A stretch of DNA of 64,000 nt, from NCBI RefSeq assembly GCF_002002865.1, contig NZ_CP019508.1:124001-188000 (forward strand), read 5' to 3'. Positions 37,514 to 46,348 of this stretch are shown one piece after another (within the stretch, counting starts at the first letter, position 1; every line of letters starts with the position of its first letter). The notes under the pieces were generated by a model. It was given only the letters and a program-made list of their open reading frames with translations, searched no databases and was not told where the DNA came from. The position numbers and the translations under genes are program-made. The stretch is from Brevundimonas sp. LM2 (GTDB lineage: Bacteria; Pseudomonadota; Alphaproteobacteria; Caulobacterales; Caulobacteraceae).

Positions 37514-39406
37514 ATGACGATTATGGCTGGCGGCGAAGCGTTGAAGACTGTGGAATTCGAGGCGATCAAGGTCGTCCCGACGCCGGAGCGTCCCCATCTG
37601 ACGGTGGTGCGAAGCCTCGATCTGGACCGGACCCGCGACGACCTTCTGACGGACTTCGGCAAGAAGACGCTTGAGGACCGCTACCTGCTGGCCGGCGAGA
37701 GCTATCAGGACATGTTCGCCCGCGTCGCCACCGCCTATGCGGACGACCACGACCATGCCCAGCGCGTCTATGACTACATGTCCAAGCTGTGGTTCATGCC
37801 CTCGACGCCGGTGCTGTCGAACGGCGGGGCGGCGCGCGGCCTGCCGATCTCCTGCTTCCTGAACTCGGTGCAGGACAGCCTGGACGGCATCCAGCGGGTC
37901 TGGAACGAGAACGTCAGCCTGGCCTCCAACGGCGGCGGCATCGGCACCTACTGGGGCGGCGTCCGGTCGATCGGCGAGAAGGTCAAGGGCGCGGGCCAGA
38001 CCAGCGGCATCATTCCCTTCATCCGGGTGATGGACTCCCTGACGCTGGCGATCAGCCAGGGCAGCCTGCGCCGTGGCTCGGCCGCCGTCTATCTGGACGT
38101 GCACCACCCCGAGATCGAGGAGTTCCTCGAGATCCGCAAGCCTTCGGGCGACTTCAACCGCAAGTCCCTGAACCTGCACCACGGCATCAACATCACCGAC
38201 GAATTCATGGAGGCGGTGCGGGCCGGTTCGGACTTCGCCCTGCTGTCGCCCAAGGACCAGGCCGTGATCCGCCGGGTCGACGCCCGCAGCCTGTGGCAGA
38301 AGATCCTCGAGATCCGCCTGCAGACCGGCGAGCCCTATCTGATCTTCTCCGACACGGTGAACCGTCAGATGCCGCAGCACCAGCGCGACCTGGGGCTGAA
38401 GGTCAAACAGTCGAACCTGTGCAGCGAGATCATGCTCCACACCGGCCCCGACCACCTGGGCATCGACCGCACCGCCGTCTGCTGCCTGTCGTCGGTCAAC
38501 GCCGAGATGTTCCTGGAATGGCGCGAGGAGCCGCGTTTCATCGAGGACGTGATGCGCTTCCTGGACAATGTCCTCGAAGACTTCATCACCCGCGCCCCGC
38601 CTGAAATGGCCGCCGCCGTCTATTCGGCCAAGCGCGAGCGCTCGGTCGGCCTGGGGCTGATGGGCTTCCACTCCTTCCTGCAGGCCCAGGGCGTGGCCTT
38701 CGAATCCGCCATGGCCAAGTCGTGGAACATGCGGCTGTTCAAACACCTGCGCCGCGAGGCCGATAAGGCCAGCGTCAAGCTGGCCGAGGAGAAGGGCGCC
38801 TGCGAGGACGCGGCCGAGCGCGGCGTGATGGAGCGGTTCAGCCACAAGCTGGCGATCGCCCCCACCGCCTCGATCTCGATCATCTGCGGCGGCACCTCGG
38901 CCGGCATCGAGCCGATCCCGGCCAACATCTACACCCACAAGACCCTGTCGGGCTCGTTCGCGGTCAAGAACCCCTATCTGGAGCGGGTGCTGGAGGCGAA
39001 GGGTGCCAACAGCGACGCCGTCTGGTCCTCCATCCTCGAGCACGAAGGCTCGGTCCAGCACCTGACCATGCTGAACGACGACGAGAAGGGGATCTTCAAG
39101 ACCGCCTTCGAACTGGACCAGCGCTGGGTCGTCGAACTGTCGGCCGACCGCTCGCCCGAGATCTGCCAGGCCCAGTCGATCAACCTGTTCATCCCCGGCG
39201 ACGTCAACAAGTGGGACCTTCACATGCTGCACTGGCGGGCCTGGGAGACGGGGGTGAAGTCGCTCTACTACCTGCGCTCCAAGTCGGTGCAGCGCGCCGC
39301 CTTCGCCGGGGCCGAGGACAAGGCCGAGGTCGAGCCGGACCCGAACCAGCCCGACCTCTTCAGCGCCGCCCGCACCGACTACGACGAGTGCCTGGCCTGC
39401 CAGTGA
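37514..39406 (+). CDS. nrdA: Ribonucleoside-diphosphate reductase, alpha subunit
   Basis: Class I ribonucleotide reductase catalytic subunit, 630 residues. Key features: ISCFLNSVQDS (redox Cys), SNLCSEI (radical Cys), TAVCCLSSVN (partner Cys), YYLRSKSVQ (radical-transfer Tyr pair), and a C-terminal CLAC pair that is reduced by thioredoxin. The N-terminus starts almost at the core, so the ATP-cone allosteric domain of Escherichia coli NrdA is absent. TTG 37502 and ATG 37523 are alternative starts. nrdB is not in this window. A candidate NrdR box pair lies upstream. Confidence 0.93.
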   Translation: MTIMAGGEALKTVEFEAIKVVPTPERPHLTVVRSLDLDRTRDDLLTDFGKKTLEDRYLLAGESYQDMFARVATAYADDHDHAQRVYDYMSKLWFMPSTPVLSNGGAARGLPISCFLNSVQDSLDGIQRVWNENVSLASNGGGIGTYWGGVRSIGEKVKGAGQTSGIIPFIRVMDSLTLAISQGSLRRGSAAVYLDVHHPEIEEFLEIRKPSGDFNRKSLNLHHGINITDEFMEAVRAGSDFALLSPKDQAVIRRVDARSLWQKILEIRLQTGEPYLIFSDTVNRQMPQHQRDLGLKVKQSNLCSEIMLHTGPDHLGIDRTAVCCLSSVNAEMFLEWREEPRFIEDVMRFLDNVLEDFITRAPPEMAAAVYSAKRERSVGLGLMGFHSFLQAQGVAFESAMAKSWNMRLFKHLRREADKASVKLAEEKGACEDAAERGVMERFSHKLAIAPTASISIICGGTSAGIEPIPANIYTHKTLSGSFAVKNPYLERVLEAKGANSDAVWSSILEHEGSVQHLTMLNDDEKGIFKTAFELDQRWVVELSADRSPEICQAQSINLFIPGDVNKWDLHMLHWRAWETGVKSLYYLRSKSVQRAAFAGAEDKAEVEPDPNQPDLFSAARTDYDECLACQ

Positions 39407-39552
39407 CCTGAGGGCCCGGCCCGCGCGATGCGATCGCACGGGCCGTGGAACCTCCCGCTCAACCCCACGTTTCGAGGCCGTCAGGGCCTTGTCACAAAAT
39501 CACGGTCGGCCAGTCCCGGATTCCGGTGCAGTCTGCGGGCTGTGAACGGACT

Positions 39553-40443
39553 GTGAGGGGACCGTTGCCTGATCTGTTGCGCTCTGCGTTCGGCGTCTTG
39601 ACGTGGGTGGCCATGACGGCTCCCGCCTGTGCGCAGACGTCGGTGGGCCAGACCTGGACGACGCAGACCCCCGCAACCGCCGGCATCACGACCCGGCTCA
39701 ACACGTCCTCGGCCTTCGGGACGGCCTCCGCGTTCGAGATCGCCGCCGCGGACGCCGTGTTCGGACCGGCAGTCGCGCTTGCCGAACCTCTGGCCGCATC
39801 GACGCGGACCAACCCCTTCGCCGCCTCCACCACCCGCGACGTCTGGATCGAGGGCGCCGGCCACGCCGACCGTCTTCGGGTGCGCGCGCGCGGCGAACTG
39901 CGTCGGGCCGACGGGGGGCCCCTGCCGCCGTCCCTGTTGAACCCTTCCGCCTTCGAGGCCGACGGCTACGACGTCAGTTTCGCGCGCGGCTGGCCCGTGG
40001 CGCGGGGCTATACGGCGTCCGGCCTCGAGGTCACCCTGACCCCGCACGCGGGCATCGGCGTCGGCGACCGCGGCGGCCTGGCCGAGGCGGGCGCGACCCT
40101 GAAGATCGGCAAGGGGCTGGACCGTCTGGTGCGCGATGGCCAGGACGCGTTCGGGGAACGGGCGCGCTGGTACATCTACGCCGCCGGCTCGGGCACGGCG
40201 GTCGGCTATAATTTCGCGCGGAACCGCGACGGCGACTATGCCCGCTCGGGCGTCAGCCGCGACAGCGGCACCTTCCTGGGCGACGCCTCGGTCGGGGTCG
40301 CCCTGCGCCGCGGCGACCTGCAGGGCTCGTTCGGCCTGGTCTACCGCGAGATCGAGGCCGAGGGCATGTCCGGCCACGGCATCGACAAGGACGTGACCGA
40401 GGGGCTGGTCGCCTTCCAATTCTCGATCTCGCCGCAGTGGTGA
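39553..40443 (+). CDS. LpxR-like outer-membrane protein
   Basis: From GTG 39553 this gives a 296-residue exported protein: signal peptide ending ACAQT, then beta-strand-rich text. The C-terminal half (RWYIYAAGSGTAVGYNFARNRDGDY, LGDASVGVALRRGDLQGSFGLVYREIE, LVAFQFSISPQW) resembles the LpxR/DUF2219 barrel family, which includes a lipid A deacylase. Catalytic residues cannot be assigned confidently. The protein ends with an aromatic residue, as outer-membrane proteins do. The start codon is uncertain; no ATG provides a complete signal peptide. Confidence 0.58.
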   Translation: MRGPLPDLLRSAFGVLTWVAMTAPACAQTSVGQTWTTQTPATAGITTRLNTSSAFGTASAFEIAAADAVFGPAVALAEPLAASTRTNPFAASTTRDVWIEGAGHADRLRVRARGELRRADGGPLPPSLLNPSAFEADGYDVSFARGWPVARGYTASGLEVTLTPHAGIGVGDRGGLAEAGATLKIGKGLDRLVRDGQDAFGERARWYIYAAGSGTAVGYNFARNRDGDYARSGVSRDSGTFLGDASVGVALRRGDLQGSFGLVYREIEAEGMSGHGIDKDVTEGLVAFQFSISPQW

Positions 40444-40540
<97 letters not shown>

Positions 40541-40542
40541 CT

Positions 40543-41502
40543 TCAGATCCAGCCCTTCCGCCGGAACCACAGCAGCGGAAGGGCGGCGGAGACGGCCATG
40601 GCGACCAGGGCCATCGGATAGCCGGCGGCCCAGCGCAGCTCGGGCATCAGATCGAAATTCATGCCGTAGATGGCCCCGATCAAAGTCGGGGGCATCAGCA
40701 CGGCGCTGAAGATCGAGAACACCTTGAAGATCGATGACTGCTCGATGTTGATGAAGCCCAGGGCCGCCGAGAGCTGGAAATTGATCCCCTGCGCCACCGC
40801 CTGGTTGTGGCCCAGCAGGCTGGTGGCGTCGCGGGCGAGCGACCTCAGGTGCTCTCTCGGCTCGCCATGCTCCATCCGGTCGTCCACGCCGACGAAGGCG
40901 AAGACCCGCGCCAGGCCCGACAGGCTCTGCTCGATCCGCGCATTCGCGATGTGGGCCCGGCCCAGCTTGGTCACCAGATGCTCGAACCCGACCCGCTTGC
41001 CCTCGCTGAAGATGTGGTTGCCGACCGCCTCGACCTTGTGGGACGTCTTGCCCAGCACGTCGGAGGCGCGGTCGATGATGGCCTCCATCAGGTTCAGGAA
41101 CATGTCCACGCCGGACGCGCACAGCGCCGGCTCCCGTTCCAGCTTGTCGACGAACAGGGTGAAGGGCCGGGGATCGAAATAGCGGATCGTGACCAGGGGG
41201 CCCGGCGTCAGCACGAAGGTGACCGGGTCGATGGTCGGCATCTCCGAGTCGCCGTTGTGCAGGATGTCGGCGGTCAGATAGGTGGCCCCGCCTTCGCGAT
41301 ACAGGCGGCTGGAGGCCTCCAGTTCGCTCATCTCCTCGCGCGTGGGGATGGACAGGCCCAGGGCCCGCTCGACGGCCCGGTCCTCGTCGAGGGTCGGATC
41401 GATCAGGTCGATCCACAGGGTGTCGGGCGGCATGACCCAGTCGGCGGGCGCGGCCACGACCGGTTCGCAGGCCGTGCAGCCGGAGCGATAGAGGCGGATC
41501 AT
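40543..41502 (-). CDS. corA: Magnesium transporter, CorA family
   Basis: A 319-residue CorA-family channel: a large cytoplasmic domain, then two C-terminal helices, the first ending with the selectivity motif YGMNF (about residue 287). The loop to the second helix reads DLMPELRWAAG. It imports Mg2+ or other divalent ions. The last residues RRKGW are the usual basic end. Expression is presumably constitutive; no M-box is seen. Confidence 0.92.
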   Translation of the reverse strand: MIRLYRSGCTACEPVVAAPADWVMPPDTLWIDLIDPTLDEDRAVERALGLSIPTREEMSELEASSRLYREGGATYLTADILHNGDSEMPTIDPVTFVLTPGPLVTIRYFDPRPFTLFVDKLEREPALCASGVDMFLNLMEAIIDRASDVLGKTSHKVEAVGNHIFSEGKRVGFEHLVTKLGRAHIANARIEQSLSGLARVFAFVGVDDRMEHGEPREHLRSLARDATSLLGHNQAVAQGINFQLSAALGFINIEQSSIFKVFSIFSAVLMPPTLIGAIYGMNFDLMPELRWAAGYPMALVAMAVSAALPLLWFRRKGWI

Positions 41503-41531
41503 CGGCGTCGCCTCGAGGACAGGCTAAGGGA

Positions 41532-42071
41532 TCAGGGCTGGCCGCCGGCCGAGGTCGCATTGGCGGCCAGCTGACGCCCGGCCCCATAGGCGTCGCGGGC
41601 CCCATTATAGATGAAGCCATAGGTCGGATAGACGGTCGTGCCCAGATCGCGGATCGGATTGTACCAGACCTTGACCTGGCTCCAGTCATTGGCCCCGGAG
41701 ACGTCGACCACGGTCACGTTCTCCTCGACCTTGCCGCGGCTGCCGCCCCAGTTGGCATGGGTCACGCGGATCACCCGGTCGGTGAGGATGTCGGAGACGA
41801 CCGCCACATGGCCCCGGCTCATCCGCCCCTCGGGCCGGAACACCAGGACCGAGCCGGTCTCGGGCGCGCGGCCGGTGCGGAACTTCTCGACGGCCTGGTT
41901 CCACCAGGTCCAGGCGTCGCCGAAGATATTGATGCCGGAGAACATCCGCGCGAACGTCACGCACTGCCAGTAGGGATCCTCGGCCCGTGCCGGCGTGGCC
42001 ACGACGGCCGGTGCCAGGGCGAAAAGACCGAGGGTCGCCGCAACCGCGGCGGCAGTGAGTCGTTTCATCAT
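41532..42071 (-). CDS. CHAP-domain protein
   Basis: A 179-residue exported protein with signal peptide and a CHAP amidase domain. The catalytic Cys is in YWQCVTFARMFSG and the His in RGHVAVVSDI, with the following acidic residue in THANWGG. CHAP domains cut peptidoglycan cross-links or are structural. The C-terminal 40 residues are not part of the core. ATG 42071 or ATG 42068 may serve as the start. Confidence 0.85.
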   Translation of the reverse strand: MMKRLTAAAVAATLGLFALAPAVVATPARAEDPYWQCVTFARMFSGINIFGDAWTWWNQAVEKFRTGRAPETGSVLVFRPEGRMSRGHVAVVSDILTDRVIRVTHANWGGSRGKVEENVTVVDVSGANDWSQVKVWYNPIRDLGTTVYPTYGFIYNGARDAYGAGRQLAANATSAGGQP

Positions 42072-42142
42072 GCTGGATTGTTTCCGACTGTTACGCGCCC
42101 ACTCTTCCTAGACGATAGTTTAGGAGCGGTGAACCACCCTTG

Positions 42143-43246
42143 TCAGGCGAGTTGGTTGAGGGGTTCTGCGGGCTTCCGGCGCGCGGCGCGACGGTCCGCA
42201 AGGCCGCGCAGGGCCCGCCGGGCGGGGTGTTCGACCAGGTGGTAGGCGGCCGCGGCGACCAGCGGCAGGGCCAGGACGACGGCCAACCACACGAAAAGTT
42301 GAAGCTTCTTGTCCTCGGCCCCGGTCAGCCGCGCGGCCAGGTTGACCGCCAGAAGTTGCCACGGCACCAGCACCATATAGACCGCATAGCTGATCTCCCC
42401 CAGATAGACGGCCGGGCGGGAGGCCAGCCAGCCGGTGTTGGGCAGGGCGGCCAGGGCCAGGATCAGGCCGCCCCCCAGCAGGACCACGACACCGTCCGGC
42501 GCGCCCGCCGAGCCCGCAGCCGCCATGCCGCAGACGCAGAGCGTCGCGATCCAGGCCGCGCCCGGCAGGGCCACCCGGCGGTGCAGCAGATACAGGGCGC
42601 AACCGAGGGCGAAACAGGGGACGATGCGCAGCGCCCCCCAGAGGATCGTCGCCTCGGTCAGGGAAAAGCCGGCCACGGCCTCGAAGGCGGCGTACAGGGC
42701 GATCATGAAGACGGCGGCCCCGGCCACGGCGAGCCTAGGCCTGTCTTTCAGCCGCCAGGCCACGACCGCGAAGACCGGAAAGGCCAGATAGGCGAACCAC
42801 TCGGCCGAGATCGACCAGGACGAATGGTTCCAGCCCGCCTGCGGGGCCAGGCCCCAGGCGTGCAGCAGCAGCAGGTTGGCGGGCAGGGACGGCCAGCTGA
42901 GGATATTGCCGTCGATGGCCATGCCCAGGGCCACGGCGGCGACGCCGAGGACGCCCACCCCGATCAGGGTCGCCAGATGCAGCGGATAGACCCGAGCCAG
43001 CCGTGCCCACAGGAAGCCGGCGTAACGGAAACGCTTGTGTCCTACCGCCTCCAGATAGACATGGCTGAGGATGAAGCCGGACAGGACGAAGAAGACCTCG
43101 ACGCCCAGATAGCCCTTGGTCACCAGGGTCGGGACGAAGCCCACGTCCAGATTGGGCCAGAAGGCGTACACCGCCACCCAGGCGGCCGCGAAGAACCGCA
43201 GGGCGGTCAGGGGGCGCAGGTCTGCGGGGGCGGGTCCGGAGATCAT
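42143..43246 (-). CDS. Acyltransferase family 3 membrane protein
   Basis: A 367-residue polytopic acyltransferase of the OafA/YrhL type. The signature LRPLTALRFFAAAWVAVYAF opens the protein, FVLSGFILSHVYLE follows at about residue 60, and SWSISAEWFAYLAFP is the conserved middle motif. Such proteins O-acylate surface polysaccharides, peptidoglycan or lipids. No C-terminal SGNH domain is fused. No polysaccharide genes are adjacent, so the target is unknown. Confidence 0.9.
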   Translation of the reverse strand: MISGPAPADLRPLTALRFFAAAWVAVYAFWPNLDVGFVPTLVTKGYLGVEVFFVLSGFILSHVYLEAVGHKRFRYAGFLWARLARVYPLHLATLIGVGVLGVAAVALGMAIDGNILSWPSLPANLLLLHAWGLAPQAGWNHSSWSISAEWFAYLAFPVFAVVAWRLKDRPRLAVAGAAVFMIALYAAFEAVAGFSLTEATILWGALRIVPCFALGCALYLLHRRVALPGAAWIATLCVCGMAAAGSAGAPDGVVVLLGGGLILALAALPNTGWLASRPAVYLGEISYAVYMVLVPWQLLAVNLAARLTGAEDKKLQLFVWLAVVLALPLVAAAAYHLVEHPARRALRGLADRRAARRKPAEPLNQLA

Positions 43247-43293
43247 CGAACCCCCTATGCACCCGGATCGGTTCGGGAAGCGTTAAGGGGCCG

Positions 43294-43746
43294 ATGATAG
43301 CCCGCGACCCCATGCTTCAGGACCTGAGCTTCGACGATCTGACCGTGCTCAGCGCCGGCGACGCCGGCCTGTCCCAGGCTCAGGGCCGCATCGCCCTGAC
43401 CGGGGCCCTGGGCCTGCTGGACCGCCATGCCGCGCGGGAGCCTCTGGTCGCCCTCTATGACGCCATACCGGGGACCGCGGCAGCCGCCCGCTCCGAGTCC
43501 GCCGCCCGGCCGAAGCGCGGCCTGTTCGGGGGACTGCTGGCCGGCGCCGGCGGGCTGTCCGGCAAGGCCGTGGCCGAGGCCATGGGCCTGCTGGACCAGC
43601 TGGACGAGGCCGGGGTGTCGAAAGCCGATCTCAAACGCCTGCTGCCCGCCGCCCGCGAACGGGTCCGCGCCCTGACCGGCCAGGACCTGCTGGGCGAGGC
43701 CGTTCGCAGCGTCCCGGGAGTCGGCCCCCTGCTCGGCGACGGCTGA
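43294..43746 (+). CDS. Hypothetical protein
   Basis: A 150-residue soluble protein with no recognised domain. A Gly/Ala-rich linker (LFGGLLAGAGG) separates an N-terminal helical part from a C-terminal helix-rich region (AEAMGLLDQLDEAGVSKADLKRLLPAARERVRAL). It ends VPGVGPLLGDG. ATG 43294 follows AAGGGG; ATG 43312 is an alternative. It meets the COG3650-like lipoprotein gene tail-to-tail. Confidence 0.68.
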   Translation: MIARDPMLQDLSFDDLTVLSAGDAGLSQAQGRIALTGALGLLDRHAAREPLVALYDAIPGTAAAARSESAARPKRGLFGGLLAGAGGLSGKAVAEAMGLLDQLDEAGVSKADLKRLLPAARERVRALTGQDLLGEAVRSVPGVGPLLGDG

Positions 43747-43749
43747 GCC

Positions 43750-44205
43750 CTAGGGCGCGGGGGCCTGGGACAGGGCCTGCTGGGTGTTGCCGCAGCCGTT
43801 GAGCGTCTCCTCGCCCAGCTCGACCCGGGCGGTCAGCGGGTAGACCCGGTCGCTCATCCCGTCGGAACACTCGGTCGCGATCAGCGTCAGGACCAGGGTC
43901 TGGCCGCCGTCGGTCGTGCCGCTGTAGACGGCCGTCGTCCCGGTCACGACGGGCGAGGACGCGGCGGCCGCGACATCGGCCACGCCGGGCCGGGTCAGGA
44001 TCACGCGCGCATCGGCGATGTCGACGGCCCAGAAGGGCTCCGTCCCCAGCACCCGAAGCGGCTGGAGCAGGTCGGTGCCCCCGATCACCACCGGGGCGGC
44101 CGCAGCGCGGGCCGCGGCGGGCGCCCCCTCATCGTCCGACCCGCCGGAGCAGGCCCCCAGCGCGACCATCGTGATCAGGGCCATGGCGGAGAGGGTCAGG
44201 CGCAT
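43750..44205 (-). CDS. COG3650-type lipoprotein
   Basis: A 151-residue lipoprotein (lipobox LGAC). The mature part contains LGTEPFWAVDIADARVILTRPG and ATECSDGMSDRVYPLTARV with ELGEETLNGCGN, the pattern of the COG3650 putative membrane/lipoprotein family. The two Cys (ATEC and NGCG) are probably a disulfide. Function is unknown. Confidence 0.78.
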   Translation of the reverse strand: MRLTLSAMALITMVALGACSGGSDDEGAPAAARAAAAPVVIGGTDLLQPLRVLGTEPFWAVDIADARVILTRPGVADVAAAASSPVVTGTTAVYSGTTDGGQTLVLTLIATECSDGMSDRVYPLTARVELGEETLNGCGNTQQALSQAPAP

Positions 44206-44314
44206 CGGGTGGGCTCCGAGGGATCAGGTCGTGGGACAGCCTCGGATAGACCCTGCGTCCCACCGGTCAAGCGCGACGGTCGCGGAGCGGGGCCGGGGCG
44301 CCTATCGTCCGATC

Positions 44315-45469
44315 ATGGCGATTCGCACGCAAGCAGCCCCGGGGGCCTATGAATTCTTCGCCGGTGGCGGTCTGGCCGGGCTGGGGCTGGCGGGTTTCCG
44401 CACCCTGTTCGCCAATGACATCGACCCGGCCAAGGCCGCCAGCTGGCGCGCCAACCATGGGGGCGAGATCGCGGTCGGCGACGTCTGGGACCTGTCGGCG
44501 ACCGACCTCCCGGGCCGCGCCGACCTCGCCTGGGCCTCCTCCCCCTGTCAGGACGTCAGCCTGGCCGGGGCGCGGGAGGGGCTGGCGGCGCGCCGCTCGG
44601 GGGCCTTCTGGGGATTCTGGCGGCTGATCGAGGCGCTGGATGCCGACGGCCGGTCCCCGCCCGTCATCGTCATCGAGAACGTCGTGGGCCTGCTGACCTC
44701 GGGTCAGGGCCGCGATTTCGGAGCCGTCTGCGAGGCTCTGGCGGGCGCCGGATACCGCGTCGGGGCGCTGGAGATGGACGCCGTCCACTGGCTGCCGCAG
44801 TCCCGCCCCCGCCTGTTCATCGTCGCCCTGCGCGGCCTGGACGGGCCCATGAGCGCGGGTCCCGCCGGCCCCTTCCACACCCCCCGTCTGGTGGCGGCCC
44901 AGGCGCGGCTGCCCGAGGCGGCGCGCGAGGCCTGGGCCTGGTGGTCCCTGCCGTTCCCGCCTCGTCGGAACCTGGACCTCGCAGCCCTGCTGGAACTTGA
45001 CGCCGCCGTCGACTGGTTCAGCGAGACCGAGACCCGCGCCCTGCTGGCCCTGACCGCCCCGCTGCACCGCGATCGGCTGGAGGCGGCCCGTGCCTCGGGC
45101 GAACGCCGCGTGGCGGCGGCATTCCGGCGCGTGAGGGTCGAGGCGGGGGCGAAGGTCCAGCGGCTGGAGCTGCGGCTGGACGGTCTGGCCGGCTGTCTGC
45201 GCACCCCGTCGGGCGGATCCTCGCGCCAGTATGTGATCGTCTGCGACCGTGGCGAGGTCCGGGCGCGGCGGCTGACCGGGCGGGAGGCGGCGCGGCTGAT
45301 GGGGGTGCCGGACACCTATGTCCTGCCCGCCGGCCAGACGGCGGCGCTGAAGCTGATGGGCGACGCGGTGGCGGTGCCGGTGGTGCGGGCCCTTTGCGAC
45401 GGCCTGCTGCGCCCGGCGTTGGCGGGTCGCGCCGTTAGTCCATCTCCGGCCGGCCGCGTCCCGACTTGA
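44315..45469 (+). CDS. DNA (cytosine-5-)-methyltransferase
   Basis: A 384-residue C5 methyltransferase. Visible motifs: I (YEFFAGGGLAGLGL), IV with the catalytic Cys (SSPCQDVSLAG), VI (IVIENVVGLL), VIII (QSRPRLFIV), and X (MGDAVAVPV). The variable target-recognition region spans roughly residues 190-300. No restriction enzyme or specificity subunit is adjacent, so it appears an orphan. ATG 44315 is chosen by motif I. The 3' end overlaps arfB on the opposite strand by 35 bp. Confidence 0.92.
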   Translation: MAIRTQAAPGAYEFFAGGGLAGLGLAGFRTLFANDIDPAKAASWRANHGGEIAVGDVWDLSATDLPGRADLAWASSPCQDVSLAGAREGLAARRSGAFWGFWRLIEALDADGRSPPVIVIENVVGLLTSGQGRDFGAVCEALAGAGYRVGALEMDAVHWLPQSRPRLFIVALRGLDGPMSAGPAGPFHTPRLVAAQARLPEAAREAWAWWSLPFPPRRNLDLAALLELDAAVDWFSETETRALLALTAPLHRDRLEAARASGERRVAAAFRRVRVEAGAKVQRLELRLDGLAGCLRTPSGGSSRQYVIVCDRGEVRARRLTGREAARLMGVPDTYVLPAGQTAALKLMGDAVAVPVVRALCDGLLRPALAGRAVSPSPAGRVPT

Positions 45470-45836
45470 TCCCCGAGCGTTTGGCCTTGCCGTCCAGCCG
45501 GCGCTCCTTGGAGGCGCGGGTCGGGCGGGTCGGGACGCGGTAGGTGGGCGCGATCGAGGCCTGGTCCACCATCTCCTGCAGCCGGGCGATGGCGTCGGCG
45601 CGGTTGCGCTCCTGGGTCCGATGGCGGACGGCGGTGATCAATATCACGCCGTCCAGCGTCAGCCGGCTGCCCGCCAGCTTCATCAACCGTTGCTTAACCG
45701 GATCGCGGAGCGACGGGGAGTTGACCACGTCGAACCGCATCTGCACAGCGGTCGAGACCTTGTTGACGTTCTGGCCGCCCGGACCCCCGGCCCGATAGAA
45801 GCGGAACTCCAGCTCGTCTTCCGGGATGACGGTCAT
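45435..45836 (-). CDS. arfB: Alternative ribosome-rescue factor ArfB
   Basis: A 133-residue ArfB (YaeJ): RAGGPGGQNVNKVSTAVQMRFDV carries the GGQ catalytic motif, and the basic C-terminal tail (ASKERRLDGKAKRSGIKSGRGR) is what inserts into the empty mRNA channel. It releases peptides from ribosomes stalled on non-stop mRNA. ATG 45836 overlaps the stop of the YaiI gene by four bases. The tail coding region overlaps the end of the methyltransferase gene. Confidence 0.93.
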   Translation of the reverse strand: MTVIPEDELEFRFYRAGGPGGQNVNKVSTAVQMRFDVVNSPSLRDPVKQRLMKLAGSRLTLDGVILITAVRHRTQERNRADAIARLQEMVDQASIAPTYRVPTRPTRASKERRLDGKAKRSGIKSGRGRPEMD

Positions 45837-46306
45837 GGCGCCGGGCGGGGGGGCGCGACCCGTTTCGCCCGCACCACGGCCTGATCCAGCGCCTGGAGGA
45901 AGGCCGAGCGATCCCTGGGCCCGAACGGCGGCGGACCGGAGGTGGCCACGCCCATCGACCGCAGATGCTCGCCCACCATCCGCCCGGCCAGGGCCGAGCC
46001 GATCGAATCCGGGGTGAAGGGCTGGCCGTTGGACTTCAGCGCCTGGGCCCCGGCCGTCAGGCAGCGGTCCGCCAGGGGAATGTCCGAGGTCACGACGATG
46101 TCGCCGCCCTGCGCCCGCTCGGCGATCCAGTCGTCGGCGAGGTCCGGCCCCGCATCGACCACCACCTGTTCGATCCAGCTCTGGCGCGGGGTGTTGATCC
46201 AGCTGTTGGACACCACGAAGACGTGCAGGCCATAGCGTTCGGCCACGCGATAGACCTCGTCCTTCACCGGGCAGGCGTCGGCGTCGATGAAGATGCGGGG
46301 GGCCAT
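45833..46306 (-). CDS. YaiI/YqxD family (DUF188) protein
   Basis: A 157-residue DUF188 protein with the typical opening IFIDADACPVKDEVYRVAERY, the GPDLADDWIAERAQGGDIVVTSDIPLADRCL core and the closing GPRDRSAFLQALDQ. These residues resemble a PIN/NYN-type nuclease core; activity is not established. It overlaps arfB by four bases, so both are probably made from one transcript. Confidence 0.9.
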   Translation of the reverse strand: MAPRIFIDADACPVKDEVYRVAERYGLHVFVVSNSWINTPRQSWIEQVVVDAGPDLADDWIAERAQGGDIVVTSDIPLADRCLTAGAQALKSNGQPFTPDSIGSALAGRMVGEHLRSMGVATSGPPPFGPRDRSAFLQALDQAVVRAKRVAPPRPAP

Positions 46307-46348
46307 GCCGCAAGGATAGCCCGCCCGGTTCGACGAGAGAAGCCGCGC

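Noticed and set aside
37442..39439. A 665-codon open frame antisense to nrdA
   Set aside because: Low-complexity translation with no recognised motif, opposite a fully supported nrdA.
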